Assembly (NCBI RefSeq): GCF_004011695.2
Contig: NC_082425.1
Coordinates: 992,001 to 1,056,000 of the forward strand
Source: Ascochyta rabiei
Taxonomy: Eukaryota > Ascomycota > Dothideomycetes > Pleosporales > Didymellaceae
Direction of reading: 5' to 3'
DNA length: 64,000 nt
Made by a program: the position numbers and the translations under genes. Positions 1 through 10,116 of the stretch are shown here, one piece after another. How positions within the stretch are numbered: position 1 is the first letter of the stretch; every line of letters begins with the position of its first letter. The notes beneath the pieces were generated by a model. The model worked only from the letters and a program-made list of their open reading frames with translations. It searched no databases and had not been told where the DNA came from.

Positions 1-861
1 AATCCAGCTGGCGATGCTGGTGTCCTGCCCGAGTTTGGGAGTCTGACCCTGCAAGAAGCGCCGTCTCCGCCCGCGAGCGAGGAAGAGCTGGATGTGTGTA
101 CCATGCCGCGAGAGTCAGCCATGAAGTTGATTGCTCGGGCCATTGTTGCCATGGCCAACGCAGCGGGAGACGTGCCTGCAACACCACCGCTGACGCGGAC
201 CCTTTCGAAAGACAACCTTGCGGCGCTCAAAGGCCATCGTCGCGTAGCCTCCCGACCTGCCACGCCCATCCCTGTCGACAAGGAAAACCATCCACCCACC
301 CAGCTTGCGCCAGCAGAGGCGGAACACGACGAGCCCACCATTGCGCACGACATCGGCGCCGGTGCGTTGCCAGAGCACCTTCAACGGGCAAACATGGCAA
401 GAAAGTTCTTCTCCAGGACCGTTCCCAAAGTGGGCGTGGAAGAGTACATGAACCGGATCCAGAAGTACTGCCCACTCTCGACGGCTGTTTGGCTCGCCGC
501 TGGCTCCTACATTCTCCGACTTTGCGTCATCGACAAGGTCGTTCCTCTGACGTACCGCACGATGCACCGCTTGATCCTTGCGTGTGCCCTGGTGGCGATG
601 AAGGCGCTCGAGGACCATCGCTGGCCACAGAAGCGCTTCGCTGCGGTGGGGGGCGTGGACGAGGGTGCACTCTGTCGATTGGAGCTCTGCGTCGAGTTCC
701 TGCTGTCTTTCAACGTCCAGATCTTCTCGCCGGAGAAGCTGAAGGACTTGACCATCTCGCTGCAGAAGGCGGGCCAAGCAGCCACCATGACGAGCAGGCT
801 GCCGACGAGCTTCAGCCTCAAGCTGGGCAACCCTAGGCTTCGACGAGAAGTGGCTGCTTGA
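1..861 (+). CDS. Pho80/PCL-type cyclin, 5'-partial
   Basis: The frame is open from base 1, so the true start lies upstream of the window; 286 codons are visible and the stop is TGA at 859-861. Visible residues 130-255 form a Pho80-like cyclin box: an RKFFSRTVPKVGVEEYMNRI helix, then KYCPLS, VVPLTYRTMHRL, AMKALEDHRWPQKRFAAVGG and RLELCVEFLL. Such cyclins bind a Pho85-type kinase and target it to phosphate, glycogen or polarity functions. The N-terminal part is low-complexity, Pro/Glu/Ala-rich and probably disordered, as is common for fungal PCL proteins. No intron is needed in the visible part. The family call is firm; which PCL/Pho80 subgroup it belongs to cannot be decided from this fragment. 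Confidence 0.88.
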   Translation, partial: NPAGDAGVLPEFGSLTLQEAPSPPASEEELDVCTMPRESAMKLIARAIVAMANAAGDVPATPPLTRTLSKDNLAALKGHRRVASRPATPIPVDKENHPPTQLAPAEAEHDEPTIAHDIGAGALPEHLQRANMARKFFSRTVPKVGVEEYMNRIQKYCPLSTAVWLAAGSYILRLCVIDKVVPLTYRTMHRLILACALVAMKALEDHRWPQKRFAAVGGVDEGALCRLELCVEFLLSFNVQIFSPEKLKDLTISLQKAGQAATMTSRLPTSFSLKLGNPRLRREVAA

Positions 862-1642
862 TGAGGGTGAAGCGTTTCCTTGGTACGTGTCATTTGTCGA
901 TTGTCTAGGACAGGCGAGGGCGTGGAGTGGGAGGAACCAAAAGAGCAGCATTTTGAGATTCTTGTGTACGATAGTTTACTCTGGTGGCCTTGTTGGAGCT
1001 GAAGTTTGTTGGGGAGCTGGCCGTTGACCACGCACTTTCCCACACGGCAGCCAACGCACAGCTTGGACAGCTAGACAGAGCCACATGCCTTTATCAAGGC
1101 TCGCCCAGAATACAACGCAATAGGTGCTTGTGAAGAAAGTGCCCACTGTGCCAACGGTAGAGGCTCTCGAGCTGGATCTGTGCAAAGCTTTGTCAGAACA
1201 GACATCTGCCTCCAGGCTGCAAGATGCTGTTCTTCCCATTTCGCGTTGCATGAAACACGCCGAAGCTGTCCTGTGCATCCACCCCCACCTACCTACCTCG
1301 GTAGTTAGTACCTACTACCTAGCACACGCGCGCGTCGTGCAGCAGGAATGCACATCCCTGCCGGAGCAGCGCTAGGCGATCGTCGCCGCAGTCGTGCCCC
1401 TGGCGGCAAGCCACCTTCTAGAATCCAAGCTCGACGTTCACGACCTCGACTGCCTGCACGACCATTCCCCCAACGCGCTGCTGATTCACGCTACGACACA
1501 CCGCAAGCACGCCCACGAAGACGCCCACGCAGACGCCCACGGACACGCCCACGGACACGCCCACGCTTCCTCGCCCAAGTCGCTCTGCACTCGCTCACTC
1601 GCTCACCACACCACACGCGGCATCCACCCCACCGCCCTCGCC
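862..1642. other. Intergenic region between cyclin and KRE9-like gene
   Basis: No convincing gene. Several short frames on both strands overlap here, but none shows a family motif or fungal codon preference. The stretch should hold the cyclin 3' UTR and the promoter and 5' leader of the gene starting at 1643. A 12-bp tandem repeat lies in its distal part. Confidence 0.6.
1509..1566 (+). repeat. 12-bp minisatellite, 4.8 copies
   Basis: Tandem units acgcccacgaag, acgcccacgcag, acgcccacggac (twice) and a partial unit. It sits about 80 bp before the KRE9-like start codon. In the same frame as that gene it would encode an Ala-His-rich tract, but the signal-peptide start at 1643 argues that it is leader DNA. 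Confidence 0.9.
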
Positions 1643-2660
1643 ATGACGCGGTTCCTCCTGCCCTTCACCGCCCTCGCCACCCTCGCGCCTCTGGTGAGCG
1701 CGGGGATCAAATTCACAAGCCCACCGGCCGGCGCCAAGCTGACGGCGGGCACGGCGATCGAGATTGAATGGGAGGAGGGCGGCACGGGGCCCAGCATCAG
1801 CGACCTGACGACCTACCAGGTCATTCTGGTCGGTGGCGGACAGAAGCCCGAGCAGCAGCAGGTCGTCAAGGTCCTCACCACAGCCGGCAACTTTGCCCTC
1901 GGCGGCAACAAGGCTTCTGCCATGGTCGAGACGGGACTGCCTGGCGCGAGCACGCCAGCTAATGCCTAGTAGGTGATTTATTTGATGCGCGCACACACAC
2001 ACGCACACACACACATACATACACGTCGAACAAACACCACGCACACACACACACATACACTTCGAACAAACACCACGCACACACACACACACACATACAC
2101 TTCGAACAAACACCACTAACTTCATGGAAACAGCTTCATCAAAATGGTCGCCGTGGGCAAGACGGGCGGTGAACTCACCACCTACTCCGACCGCTTCTCC
2201 TACTCTGGCATGACGGGCGCATGGGGAGACGCAGTGCTACAGGGACTCGACGACCTCGATGGCACCGACGGGCCTGCGACTGTAGACGGCACCACGGATG
2301 CTGCAGGTGATGGAGCAGGTGCAGATGGCGACTACGACGTCGCCTACACAATGCAGACCGGCCCTACCCGCTACGCGCCCATGCAGCCAATACCGCCCAC
2401 CAAGGTCACCGCCACGGACACAAGCCCCTTGTACCCCACCAGCAGCGTCAAGATCGCCACCACCGCCCTGCCAATCCCGAGCATACAGACGACAATCACC
2501 CAGAGTCAGACCTTCTCCGTCAGCAGCGTCGAGAATACGGCAAGTCCCATCCACAACCGCCATGTTGGTAGCTGAATGTACACTGACTGTCCCCAAGGTC
2601 GCTGCTGCCCCCAACCCTACCGATGACATGCAGAAGTTCCTCAACAGGTGGAAGGACTAG
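1643..2660 (+). CDS. KRE9/KNH1-family cell-wall glucan assembly protein
   Basis: Proposed exons are 1643-1968, 2134-2539 and 2598-2660, giving 264 residues. The start ATG sits in a good context (gccatgacg) and is followed by a signal peptide, MTRFLLPFTALATLAPLVSA. The N-terminal domain has the family pattern IKFTSPPAGAKLTAGTAIEIEW and ends in PANAYFIKM, where the Tyr codon is split by intron 1. The C-terminal half has TYSDRFSYSGMTGAWG, then YDVAYTMQTGPTRYAPMQP, and ends DDMQKFLNRWKD, all typical of KRE9/KNH1 proteins needed for beta-1,6-glucan assembly. Intron 1 (165 nt) has gtaggt, ctaac and cag. Intron 2 (58 nt) has a GC donor (gcaagt), ctgac and aag. Without intron 2 the protein would end early and lose the conserved tail. 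The protein is expected in the secretory pathway or cell wall. Confidence 0.9.
1991..2120 (+). repeat. CA microsatellite with ~36-40-bp tandem units inside intron 1
   Basis: Intron 1 of the KRE9-like gene is mostly (CA)n runs punctuated by three copies of tcgaacaaacaccac. Two full units of slightly different length, then a third truncated unit, run into the branch site actaac. The extra length relative to the other introns here (46-125 nt) comes from this expansion. Confidence 0.92.
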
Positions 2661-3099
2661 ATTGGCACCGAAGATCCCATCTGGCCGACGTGATGCTGTT
2701 TTCTGTGATCCCCCAACATGCACGTCAAATGGCGTTTCTGGCGAAATCTTTACGAATCTGATAGCGTTTAATACATCACGACATGGATTGTCGATCCCAC
2801 TGCCCATGACGACTCATGCTGCAGCCGTTACTATGCATTGACCACGTCGGCTGCTTCGACCTGCCTCTTGGAGCTGGCCGAGGCTAACCGCCAATGCCAC
2901 GAGCTGTCCCCCACCACCCCCACCTCTCGTTCCACATCCAAACAGCCACATGGGCAGCTGCAGGAAGCTCGCGCGCGCTCTCTGGCAACCGTTCTTACAC
3001 TGCGGAAGAAGCTCCTCGCCTCGCTCCAATCCTTTCTACAGCCCAGAAAAGTTTGCCGACCGATTCTGCACGCCCCGTGGACTTGCATCTGTTGCCAGG
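2661..3099. other. Intergenic region with aminopeptidase promoter and leader
   Basis: No gene recognised. The last 150 bases stay open in frame with the downstream aminopeptidase back to an ATG at 2950 (see that gene). CT-rich stretches such as cccaccacccccacctctcg at 2909-2928 resemble fungal promoter pyrimidine tracts. Confidence 0.5.
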
Positions 3100-4601
3100 A
3101 TGGGCATCGCGGAAAACTACGATGACGTTCTGAAGGGCAAGTACCCGGCCAAGGTCCACGCGAGGAAGGTCGCAAAGTGGATTGTCGACAAGGGCGGCGA
3201 CAAGAATGGAACCATCTACCTCGAGGCGCAGAAGCAGAAGTTGAACGAGGACAACGATGGAGAGGCCCCGTTCAGGTGCGGAATATCGCAAGCTCATGTT
3301 GGCATCAGGACACGCTAACAACGTCCAGACAACGACGCTACTTCTACTACCTCAGTGGATGCGAGCTGCCAGACTCGTACCTCACCTACGAGATTAGCAC
3401 CGATAAGCTTACCCTTTTCATCCCTGGGGTTGAGCCTGATGAGGTCATCTGGTCCGGACTCCCCATGAGCCCTGAGGAGGCCAAGGCAAAGTATGATATC
3501 GACGACTGCAAGACCACAGCCGACGTCAACTCCCACCTGGCGAGCTCCACCGATACGTCGCAGTCGACCATCTACGCCATTCCAGAACAGATCTCAGACC
3601 ACATCACCTTCCTCAACTTCAAGCACAAAGAGCTGAAAGAGCTCAAGCCTGCGATTGAATACTGCCGTGTCACCAAGACCGACTATGAAATCGCGCTCAT
3701 CCGCAAGGCCAATGCCATTTCAACGGTGGCGCATGTCAACGTCATGAAGGCCGCTGCCAAGGCTCAAAACGAGTGCGAGCTCGAAGCTGTCTTCTTGAAG
3801 TCTTGCGTCGAGCGCAATGCAAAGAACCAGGCATACCACTCCATCGTGGCAGCTGGCGAGAATGGCGCAACGCTACACTACGTCAAGAACGCCGCGCCTA
3901 TCAGCAAGCAAAACCTGTTGCTTTTGGATGCTGGATGCGAGGTGGACTGCTACGCATCTGACATCACCCGCACCTTTCCCATCAAGGGTCACTTCAACGA
4001 GGAGAGTCGTGCAATCTACGACGTTGTTCTCGACATGCAGAAGCAGTGCATCGACGCGCTCAAGGCTGGCGCCGTCTGGGATTCTATCCACGAGCTCGCC
4101 CACAAAATCGCTATTGCCGGTCTTCTCAAGCTGGGCATCCTCAAAGGCGATGCAGATGACATCTTCCGCGCGCGGATCAGCGTCGCTTTCTTCCCCCACG
4201 GCCTGGGCCACTACCTTGGTATGGACACACACGACACCGGTGGCAATGCCAACTACGCAGACAAGGACAGCATGTTCCGCTACCTGAGGGTGAGGGGAAC
4301 GCTGCCTGCAAGGAGCGTGATTACCGTTGAGCCGGGCATCTACTTCTGCAAGTTCATCATCGAGCCATACCTGCAGAACGAGGAGCAGAATAAGTACATC
4401 GACGAAAAGGTACTCGAGAAGTACTGGAGTGTCGGTGGTGTGAGGATTGAAGGTGAGTCCCTGAAGCACTTGTAAGACCGGACACGGCGAGGCTAACAGA
4501 ATGCAGACAACCTACTCGTTACTGAGAACGGCAGCGAGAACTTGACCCCTACACCAAAAGAGGTTGATGACATCGCCCAGCTCATCAAGGCTGGTCAATA
4601 G
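3100..4601 (+). CDS. Xaa-Pro aminopeptidase (M24B family)
   Basis: Exons 3100-3275, 3329-4452 and 4507-4601 give 464 residues, normal for fungal PepP-type aminopeptidases that remove N-terminal residues preceding proline. The enzyme binds two divalent metals, usually Mn. The pita-bread ligands are all present by position: D259 and D270 in [20 protein letters not shown]353 in [14 protein letters not shown]393 in TVEPGIYF and E433 in GVRIED. The N-terminal domain carries [20 protein letters not shown]. Introns of 53 and 54 nt have ctaac branch sites and splice in phase (Arg and Asp codons split). I chose the start giving [18 protein letters not shown], the usual N-terminus. The frame is also open to an earlier ATG at 2950, which would add an Arg/Ser-rich extension. 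No signal peptide is seen, so it is probably cytosolic. Confidence 0.95.
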
Positions 4602-5054
4602 GTCACAGCTACACACGCGCTCACACTAAGTGGCAATGACAGAAGTAATATAGCAAAAAAGATCTTCCACCATTCTCCATGTTCACACCTTCAATTTCAA
4701 CGTATGGCGCTCTTGTGGATACTTTCGTTTTCGCCAAGCAACAATCAGCGGCTTCCCACCCCTGCTCCCGCCGTCCCTTCAATTTATATATATTGAGTCA
4801 GGTCACATTGAACTTCTAGATATTGTTTTGCCTCTACCAAGGCGTTTCAGAAATCTCCGAATGGTGTGTAATCGTGTGCGAACTATCGTACCCCGGATTT
4901 GGGACCCGCCTTCCACTCTAGCCACAAGCCCTTCATCTGTTTTGGAGCGGAGTCTCAAGCCCGTAACGGATTGAGCGTTATGGCTCGTGAGCTATAAGCT
5001 GTTGATGGTAACCCAGAGCGAGTTGACTAGTACTACACTCGAAACATCGCCAGA
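4602..5054. other. Intergenic region upstream of mannanase
   Basis: No gene recognised. A TA-rich tract (ttatatatatt, about 4784-4794) lies 260 bp before the mannanase start. It could belong either to the aminopeptidase terminator or to the mannanase promoter. Nothing else stands out. Confidence 0.45.
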
Positions 5055-6245
5055 ATGTATATCACGAGATTAGCAGGTCTCGCAGGCCTTCTGGTCAGCC
5101 TAGCAAGCGCTCAAACAACAACACTGCAAGCCGAGTCAGCAACACTATCTGGTGTCACCGTCGCCACTGCAGTCGCCGGATACTCTGGTGTGCCTCGCGA
5201 AGGAGCTTGGTTGTATGCCTTCTAACAGACTACAGGTACTGGGTACGTCGAAGGTTTCGACGAAGGAACAGACAAAATAACCTTCACTGTCCCTGCCACA
5301 ACCTCGCAGCTCTACGATCTCAAGCTTGTGTACAACGGCCCTTACGGCGACAAGTACACCTACGTAGTGCTCAACAGTGCTGGCGGGTCCCAAGTCTCCC
5401 TTCCTGCCACCACAACATGGACGACCGTCTCAGCAGGTCAGGTCCTACTCGATGCTGGTTCCAACACCATTGAGATCCAGAACAACTGGGGCTGGTACCT
5501 CATCGACTCCATCATCCTGTCTCCCAGCCCCAAGCGCGGCGCGCACAAGGTCACCACAACGCCCGTGTCACCAAACGCCAACGCAGACGCAAAGGCGCTG
5601 TTGAAGTACCTCGGAAGCATCTACGGCAAGAACATCCTCTCCGGCCAACAAGACCAAGCGTCTCTCGACTGGGTGACCACCAACGTCGGCAAGACCCCCG
5701 CCATCCTCGGACTCGACCTGATGGACTACACGGAGAGCCGCATCAGCCATGGCGCCAGCTCAACCGACGTGGACAAAGCCATCGCCTTTAACAAAAAAGG
5801 AGGCATCATCACTTTCGTCTGGCACTGGGGCGCCCCTACAGGTCTGTACGACAACGCGACACAGCCCTGGTACAGCGGCTTCTACACCGCAGCGACCGAC
5901 TTCAACATCGAGACTGCGCTGAAGGATACTACGAATGCGAATTACACGCTCCTCATCAAGGACATCGACAGCATCGCCGTGCAGCTGAAGAAGCTGCAGG
6001 ACAACGGCGTACCTGTGCTTTTCAGGCCGCTGCACGAGGCCGAGGGCAAGTGGTTCTGGGTACGTATTTCACCCCGTTTTGCGAATGGTTGTGCGAGAAC
6101 TGCCTGCTAACACGGGGAAAGTGGGGCGCCCAGGGCCCCGAGCCAGCGAAGAAACTGTATAAAATCGTCTTCGATCGATTGACGCGCGTGCACAAGCTGC
6201 AGAATCTGGTTTGGGTGTGGAATTCGGTCGCCAAGGACTGGTGAG

Positions 6246-6276
<31 letters not shown>

Positions 6277-6681
6277 GCTCTCGCCACAGCAACTACCCGG
6301 CGCCAAACCGCCCCAGAACAGCATGCATCAAGATGGCATGCCACGGAACCATTAACATCCCCCAGGTACCCCGGCAACTCGTACGTCGACATCGTCAGCG
6401 CCGACACCTACACCCAAAACGACCATGGCCCGATATCCGCAACCTACAACGCGCTGCTCTCCCTCACCGGCGACACGAAGCTCATCGCCGCGGCTGAAAT
6501 CGGCAGCGTCATGGAGCCTGCGCAGCTGAAAGCGTACCAGGCTGATTGGGTCTACTTCTGCATCTGGAGCGGGGATTATATCAGCGCCGGGGTGTGGAAT
6601 TCGTTGGATTTGCTCAAGAGGGTTTATGCGGATGTGTATGTGCTTACGCTGGATGAGATTCAGGGGTGGCGGAAGAAGTAG
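5055..6681 (+). CDS. Secreted CBM35-GH26 beta-mannanase
   Basis: Exons 5055-5187, 5236-6059, 6122-6240 and 6366-6681 give 463 residues. Residues 1-19 are a signal peptide ([19 protein letters not shown]). Residues ~22-150 look like a CBM35: [38 protein letters not shown]. Residues ~160-460 are a GH26 catalytic domain: [43 protein letters not shown] with probable acid/base E312, NLVWVWN, and AAAEIGS with probable nucleophile E403. GH26 enzymes with this layout hydrolyse beta-1,4-mannans outside the cell, consistent with plant biomass use. The introns are 48, 62 and 125 nt, all in phase with consensus ends. Family assignment is strong; mannan as substrate is inferred from the family. Confidence 0.93.
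6246..6273 (+). repeat. (CT)n microsatellite at start of mannanase intron 3
   Basis: About 14 CT dinucleotides immediately follow the gtgag donor of the 125-nt intron 3 (6241-6365). The tract accounts for part of that intron's extra length. Confidence 0.92.
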
Positions 6682-7481
6682 GGGAAGAGGATGGTGATAG
6701 TAGGAAGGAGGGGGGGCACGAACTGAGGTGTGGATCTGTATGTGTTTCCCCCTCCCCAAAACAAAAATCTTAGTAGTGGCGGCCTTCCTGTATGGGAGAT
6801 GGAAGCTCCACGCTCGCTCGCCTTCTCTTTCCCTCCTGTCTGACTCTCGACTTGGAGCGAGCGGTGCGGGCACGGCGTGTCGAAGCATCGCGTGGCGCTG
6901 TGCTCGGACTCGCAACCACCATCACGCTCACGATCCCTTGCACATCCAAATTCATCCCTGATCTCTCGCTGCTTCCATTCATCACTTCCCCCTCCCGCTT
7001 TCAACCCCTTTTTGTGACACCTCCGTGATGCCTTTCTGCTTTGCAGGGCAAGGTGGGCTGGGTCGGGGGTTGGGTGGTTGGGTGGGTCTTGGTATAAGCG
7101 TATAGCATACGTATTTCAGAGCTCAATTCATTCTTTTACAACAGAGTCAAGGAAAACATTCTATCCCAGTTCCACCAGTCTACCCGCGAGATGACAGCAC
7201 AGCGAACATAACCGAGAGCGGTAATAATGGAGCAGAACTTTGAAAGCAGGCCAGAGGCATACAGAACTGCTTCTTCGCAAGGTTGTCTACCAGGGCTTTG
7301 TCCACGCTATCGCCTTCTCCGCCCTCCACTCCTTCTGCACTTTCCCCAGGAAGCGACAGGTCCTGATCTTGACGTCTTCCCCGTTGAGATGCATGGCGCC
7401 GAACAGATCCGCAAGGTTGTTCATCCGCGAGGTTGGCGTCCCCGGACGCAGGCCGGGCGGGGACTTGGGCTGGCCTGCGCA
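6682..7481. other. Convergent intergenic region
   Basis: This separates the + strand mannanase from the - strand gene ending at 7482. I see no family motif in any frame. It contains purine-rich (ggaaggagggggggc, 6704-6718) and pyrimidine-rich stretches and a G/T run near 7050-7090. It probably carries both 3' UTRs. Confidence 0.5.
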
Positions 7482-9277
7482 CTACTTGGATTTGGTGTCG
7501 AGAAGGGCCAGGTAGGTGTCCGCGTCGTTGTGCGTGCGCTTGTGCGCGAAGCCAAACCGCTCGTTCGCGCACTCGGTCCTGAATCTGCCCAGGGCTTGTT
7601 TGATCCAGGGTGCGAGTGTCTTGTCGCCTTTTGTGGGCCTGCGCGGATTCCTGGGCAGCTCGTCGTCAATGGCGGCTTAGCATCTTGCCCATTTCTTCTT
7701 GCTGCTTCTGGAAGATGTCGATGACGGTCTTCGATCTCATGTACTTGCGGGCGCCCATCAGGGCTTTGGGTTTCGGCAGTGCGAGCTTGGCCCGGTCGAC
7801 GAGGTCGGGTGCGACCTTTTCGACTTTCTGTCCCTTGGCCACCGTTTTCTCGCCGGTGATGTGCTCGCGCATCTTTTCTGCTGTGAAGGGTTCCCGCTCC
7901 ATCCTTGGTTCCCTTGTAGGTGCACATCTGTGGGAATGTCAGATTTGCGTAGTCTACACCGGGAGACTCATACTTGCGTTGCTCTTCGCTGGAGTGTTCA
8001 TCGTTGCCTGCAGCTACACAAACTCCTCTTCACGGTTCCCTACACCAGGGTATGCCTGTGCCATATGGTCGAGCGGCTTCATAGTCTTGCCGTCAATGGT
8101 AAGGTCTTGAGGATAGCTGCCTTTCCACTGTTCCACGAAATACTGACACAAGTTCAGCTCTCCTGCTTTGCTTGGGTCTGGGTTCTTGAACTTGTTCGAA
8201 GCCGCTACCGATTTGCGGTCCATCCATTCGAAGAACTTGGCCACGGTCTGCCATTCTAGCATGTGCTCAACATGATACATCTCCACGCTGCCCAAGACTG
8301 CAGTCTCGGCCTCCTATATTTGATCGTCTCGCAGTTGTTGTTTGGACCGTCAATCGAAAAGAGCGGAGCTTCGGCGGGCTTTCTATTCCCGACGAGGTCA
8401 GCATTAGTCGGTGAAGCGAAAGAGCACAAGACCGCTGGCTAGCTCCCACGGAAGAATACGTACCATCGACGCTGCATCCGGGCAATTTAGCGCATCAAAC
8501 ATGATTCCGCGCGCAGATCCTTTTTTGGCCCTTCCCGGGTGGTTGATGGCTGTATCGCCCGCACCAGGCCCATCCCACTCATCATCACCACTGGGAGCCC
8601 TCTTTGCGAGCTCTTCCCTACTCTTGATATCCACTCTGCTGCCGACGAACTGCCCACGACCTCTTTGATATCATCTGAGCGCTTCCCCTTTCGAGTCGGC
8701 GTCTGTATATGCAGAGCCAATTGCCTGCAGTTCTTTGTAGGCCCGATCTTGAATGGTTTTGCTGGTACTGGGGTTGGCGATGGTTTGGATGGGGTTGGTG
8801 ACGGCTTGACAGGAGCCGGCTTGACAGGAGCTGGCTTGACAGGAGCTGGGTTTGCAGGCTTTGCAGGCTCTGCAGGGACCGGAGCACGCGCGTGATTGGA
8901 ACGATGGTCGTCCGGACTGCTTGAATACACAAGATAAGTGGTACCCTCCTCCGCGTGAGATTCGCCACCAAATACGTTTCCTGCTTCGATACATTGTGAA
9001 ATTATAGCAGCAAATGCTGATTGGCATTCTTTCGCGTCTTGCACCACTTTGCCACGATGTAACTCGAAAACAAGACCGTCTGAATGCTCACTGACGGCAC
9101 CAAATTTTTCTGGTGGGGTTTGGTAGAGAGCGAAAACTATATTCAAAGACGATCCTGGAGCCCAGGGAGTGAAGTGGCCGATGTTGCGGACAAAGAAGAC
9201 TCGATATTGCAAGTGACATCTCTATTGACGGTGATGGCCGCAACGGTTACAAGAAGAGACAAACCAGCTGTGCGCAT
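7482..9277 (-). pseudogene. Broken secreted protein, resembling tail regions of fungal GH18 (KTC-type) chitinase relatives
   Basis: A gene-length series of reading frames runs right to left. It begins with an ATG at 9277 and a signal peptide (MRTAGLSLLVTVAAITV). Next come PPEKFGAVSEHSDG and CQSAFAAIISQCIEAGNVFGG, then a Pro-rich linker with PAPVK repeats, then MFDALNCPDAAS, EHMLEWQTVAKFFEWM, LNLCQYFVEQWKGS and finally THNDADTYLALLDTKSK. Three introns fit: 8383-8463 (gtacgt...tag), 8008-8045 (short, 38 nt) and 7928-7973 (gtatga...ctgac...cacag). Even with these, the frame changes near 9,200, 8,745, 8,312 and 7,668, and an in-frame TGA sits at 8671-8673. I therefore call it a pseudogene. The family link rests on remembered resemblance and is weak. 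No GH18 catalytic motif is visible. Confidence 0.55.
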
Positions 9278-10056
9278 GATGGAAGCATTAAAGATGGAAT
9301 TTTGGTAAGAAAACGATATCAGGTGATTTGAAAATGAATGTGTGGGATAATGGACAACGAACGAGTGAGTGGAGAGGAGTGAACGAATGTGCTGTTCTTT
9401 TTGGGATGGAAGAATCGGATATTTAATCACACTTCAATGCTCTGCGAACGATGAATCCGGCCAGGCATCCAACGGATCTCTGATTGTTTCGGCCTCTCGG
9501 GTTGGCTCGATACGCGTCAAAGCTCTCCGGCTATTATCTGCTGACGCTGTACATATATCTCTCCGGACCCTGAGACATGTTGTCAAGAGTCTATTCGAAC
9601 GTGCCGGAGGAGTGGGTACCAAGTCATTGCCCCCATAATGCACGCTCGTAAGACAACCTCAATGCCACGGGGAGCAACGCAGCCTGCTCTCACACGAACA
9701 ATTGTGCTCATGCAACGCCGTAAAGCACGAACGGCTCCATGAAGTAGAATATGATGGCTGAAGAGTGACATGGGACGAGCCTAGCAGTCTTGTTGATGCA
9801 GATTGTAAGATGTAGAAGTCCGATAATCTTGGCTGCTTGCTTGGAATTGCTAGTAGCTGGTTCGTTAGCCTCGGGCGATAGTCTTCGCTCCTACCTGTAT
9901 AAGTGTAATATGCCATCGGAAGCCGCCACTACGGATGACTGTAGAGCTACACAGGATATGAAACAAGGCCCGCAATGTGGAGGTACCATATCCATGCGCG
10001 CGACGCCCAGATTCGGGTGACGCCCCAGTTTTACTAGTAAAAATCAACATAAAGTA
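9278..10056. other. Intergenic region up to the transposon boundary
   Basis: No gene recognised; short frames on both strands lack motifs. Base composition still resembles the gene-bearing part. Decay starts abruptly at the terminal repeat at 10,057, and the TA target duplicate is at 10,055-10,056. Confidence 0.55.
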
Positions 10057-10116
10057 ACGTACTCCACGGGTGAGCGGATCAAACGGGTGAGCGGATCACT
10101 CTGCCAAGACCACACC
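10057..10116 (+). repeat. Left terminal inverted repeat, copy 1
   Basis: Pairs with 11,860-11,919 in inverted orientation, with few mismatches over 60 bp. It has two tandem gtgagcggatc motifs separated by 15 bp. Confidence 0.9.

Noticed and set aside
1394..1642. N-terminal His/Ala-rich extension of the KRE9-like protein
   Set aside because: It comes from the 12-bp minisatellite, and the ATG at 1643 starts a clean signal peptide as expected for the family.
1595..2125. Long - strand frame with Cys-Val repeats across the KRE9-like gene
   Set aside because: It is the translation of the CA microsatellite in intron 1 and antisense of a well-supported gene.
6069..6407. - strand frame with Arg-Glu repeats
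   Set aside because: Shadow of the CT microsatellite in mannanase intron 3.
7421..7927. 168-residue - strand frame
   Set aside because: Off-frame reading of the broken secreted-protein gene; its Arg/Pro/Thr-rich content has no family pattern.
9790..10020. 76-codon + strand frame ending at the transposon edge
   Set aside because: No motif, no splice context and no support beyond the absence of stops.
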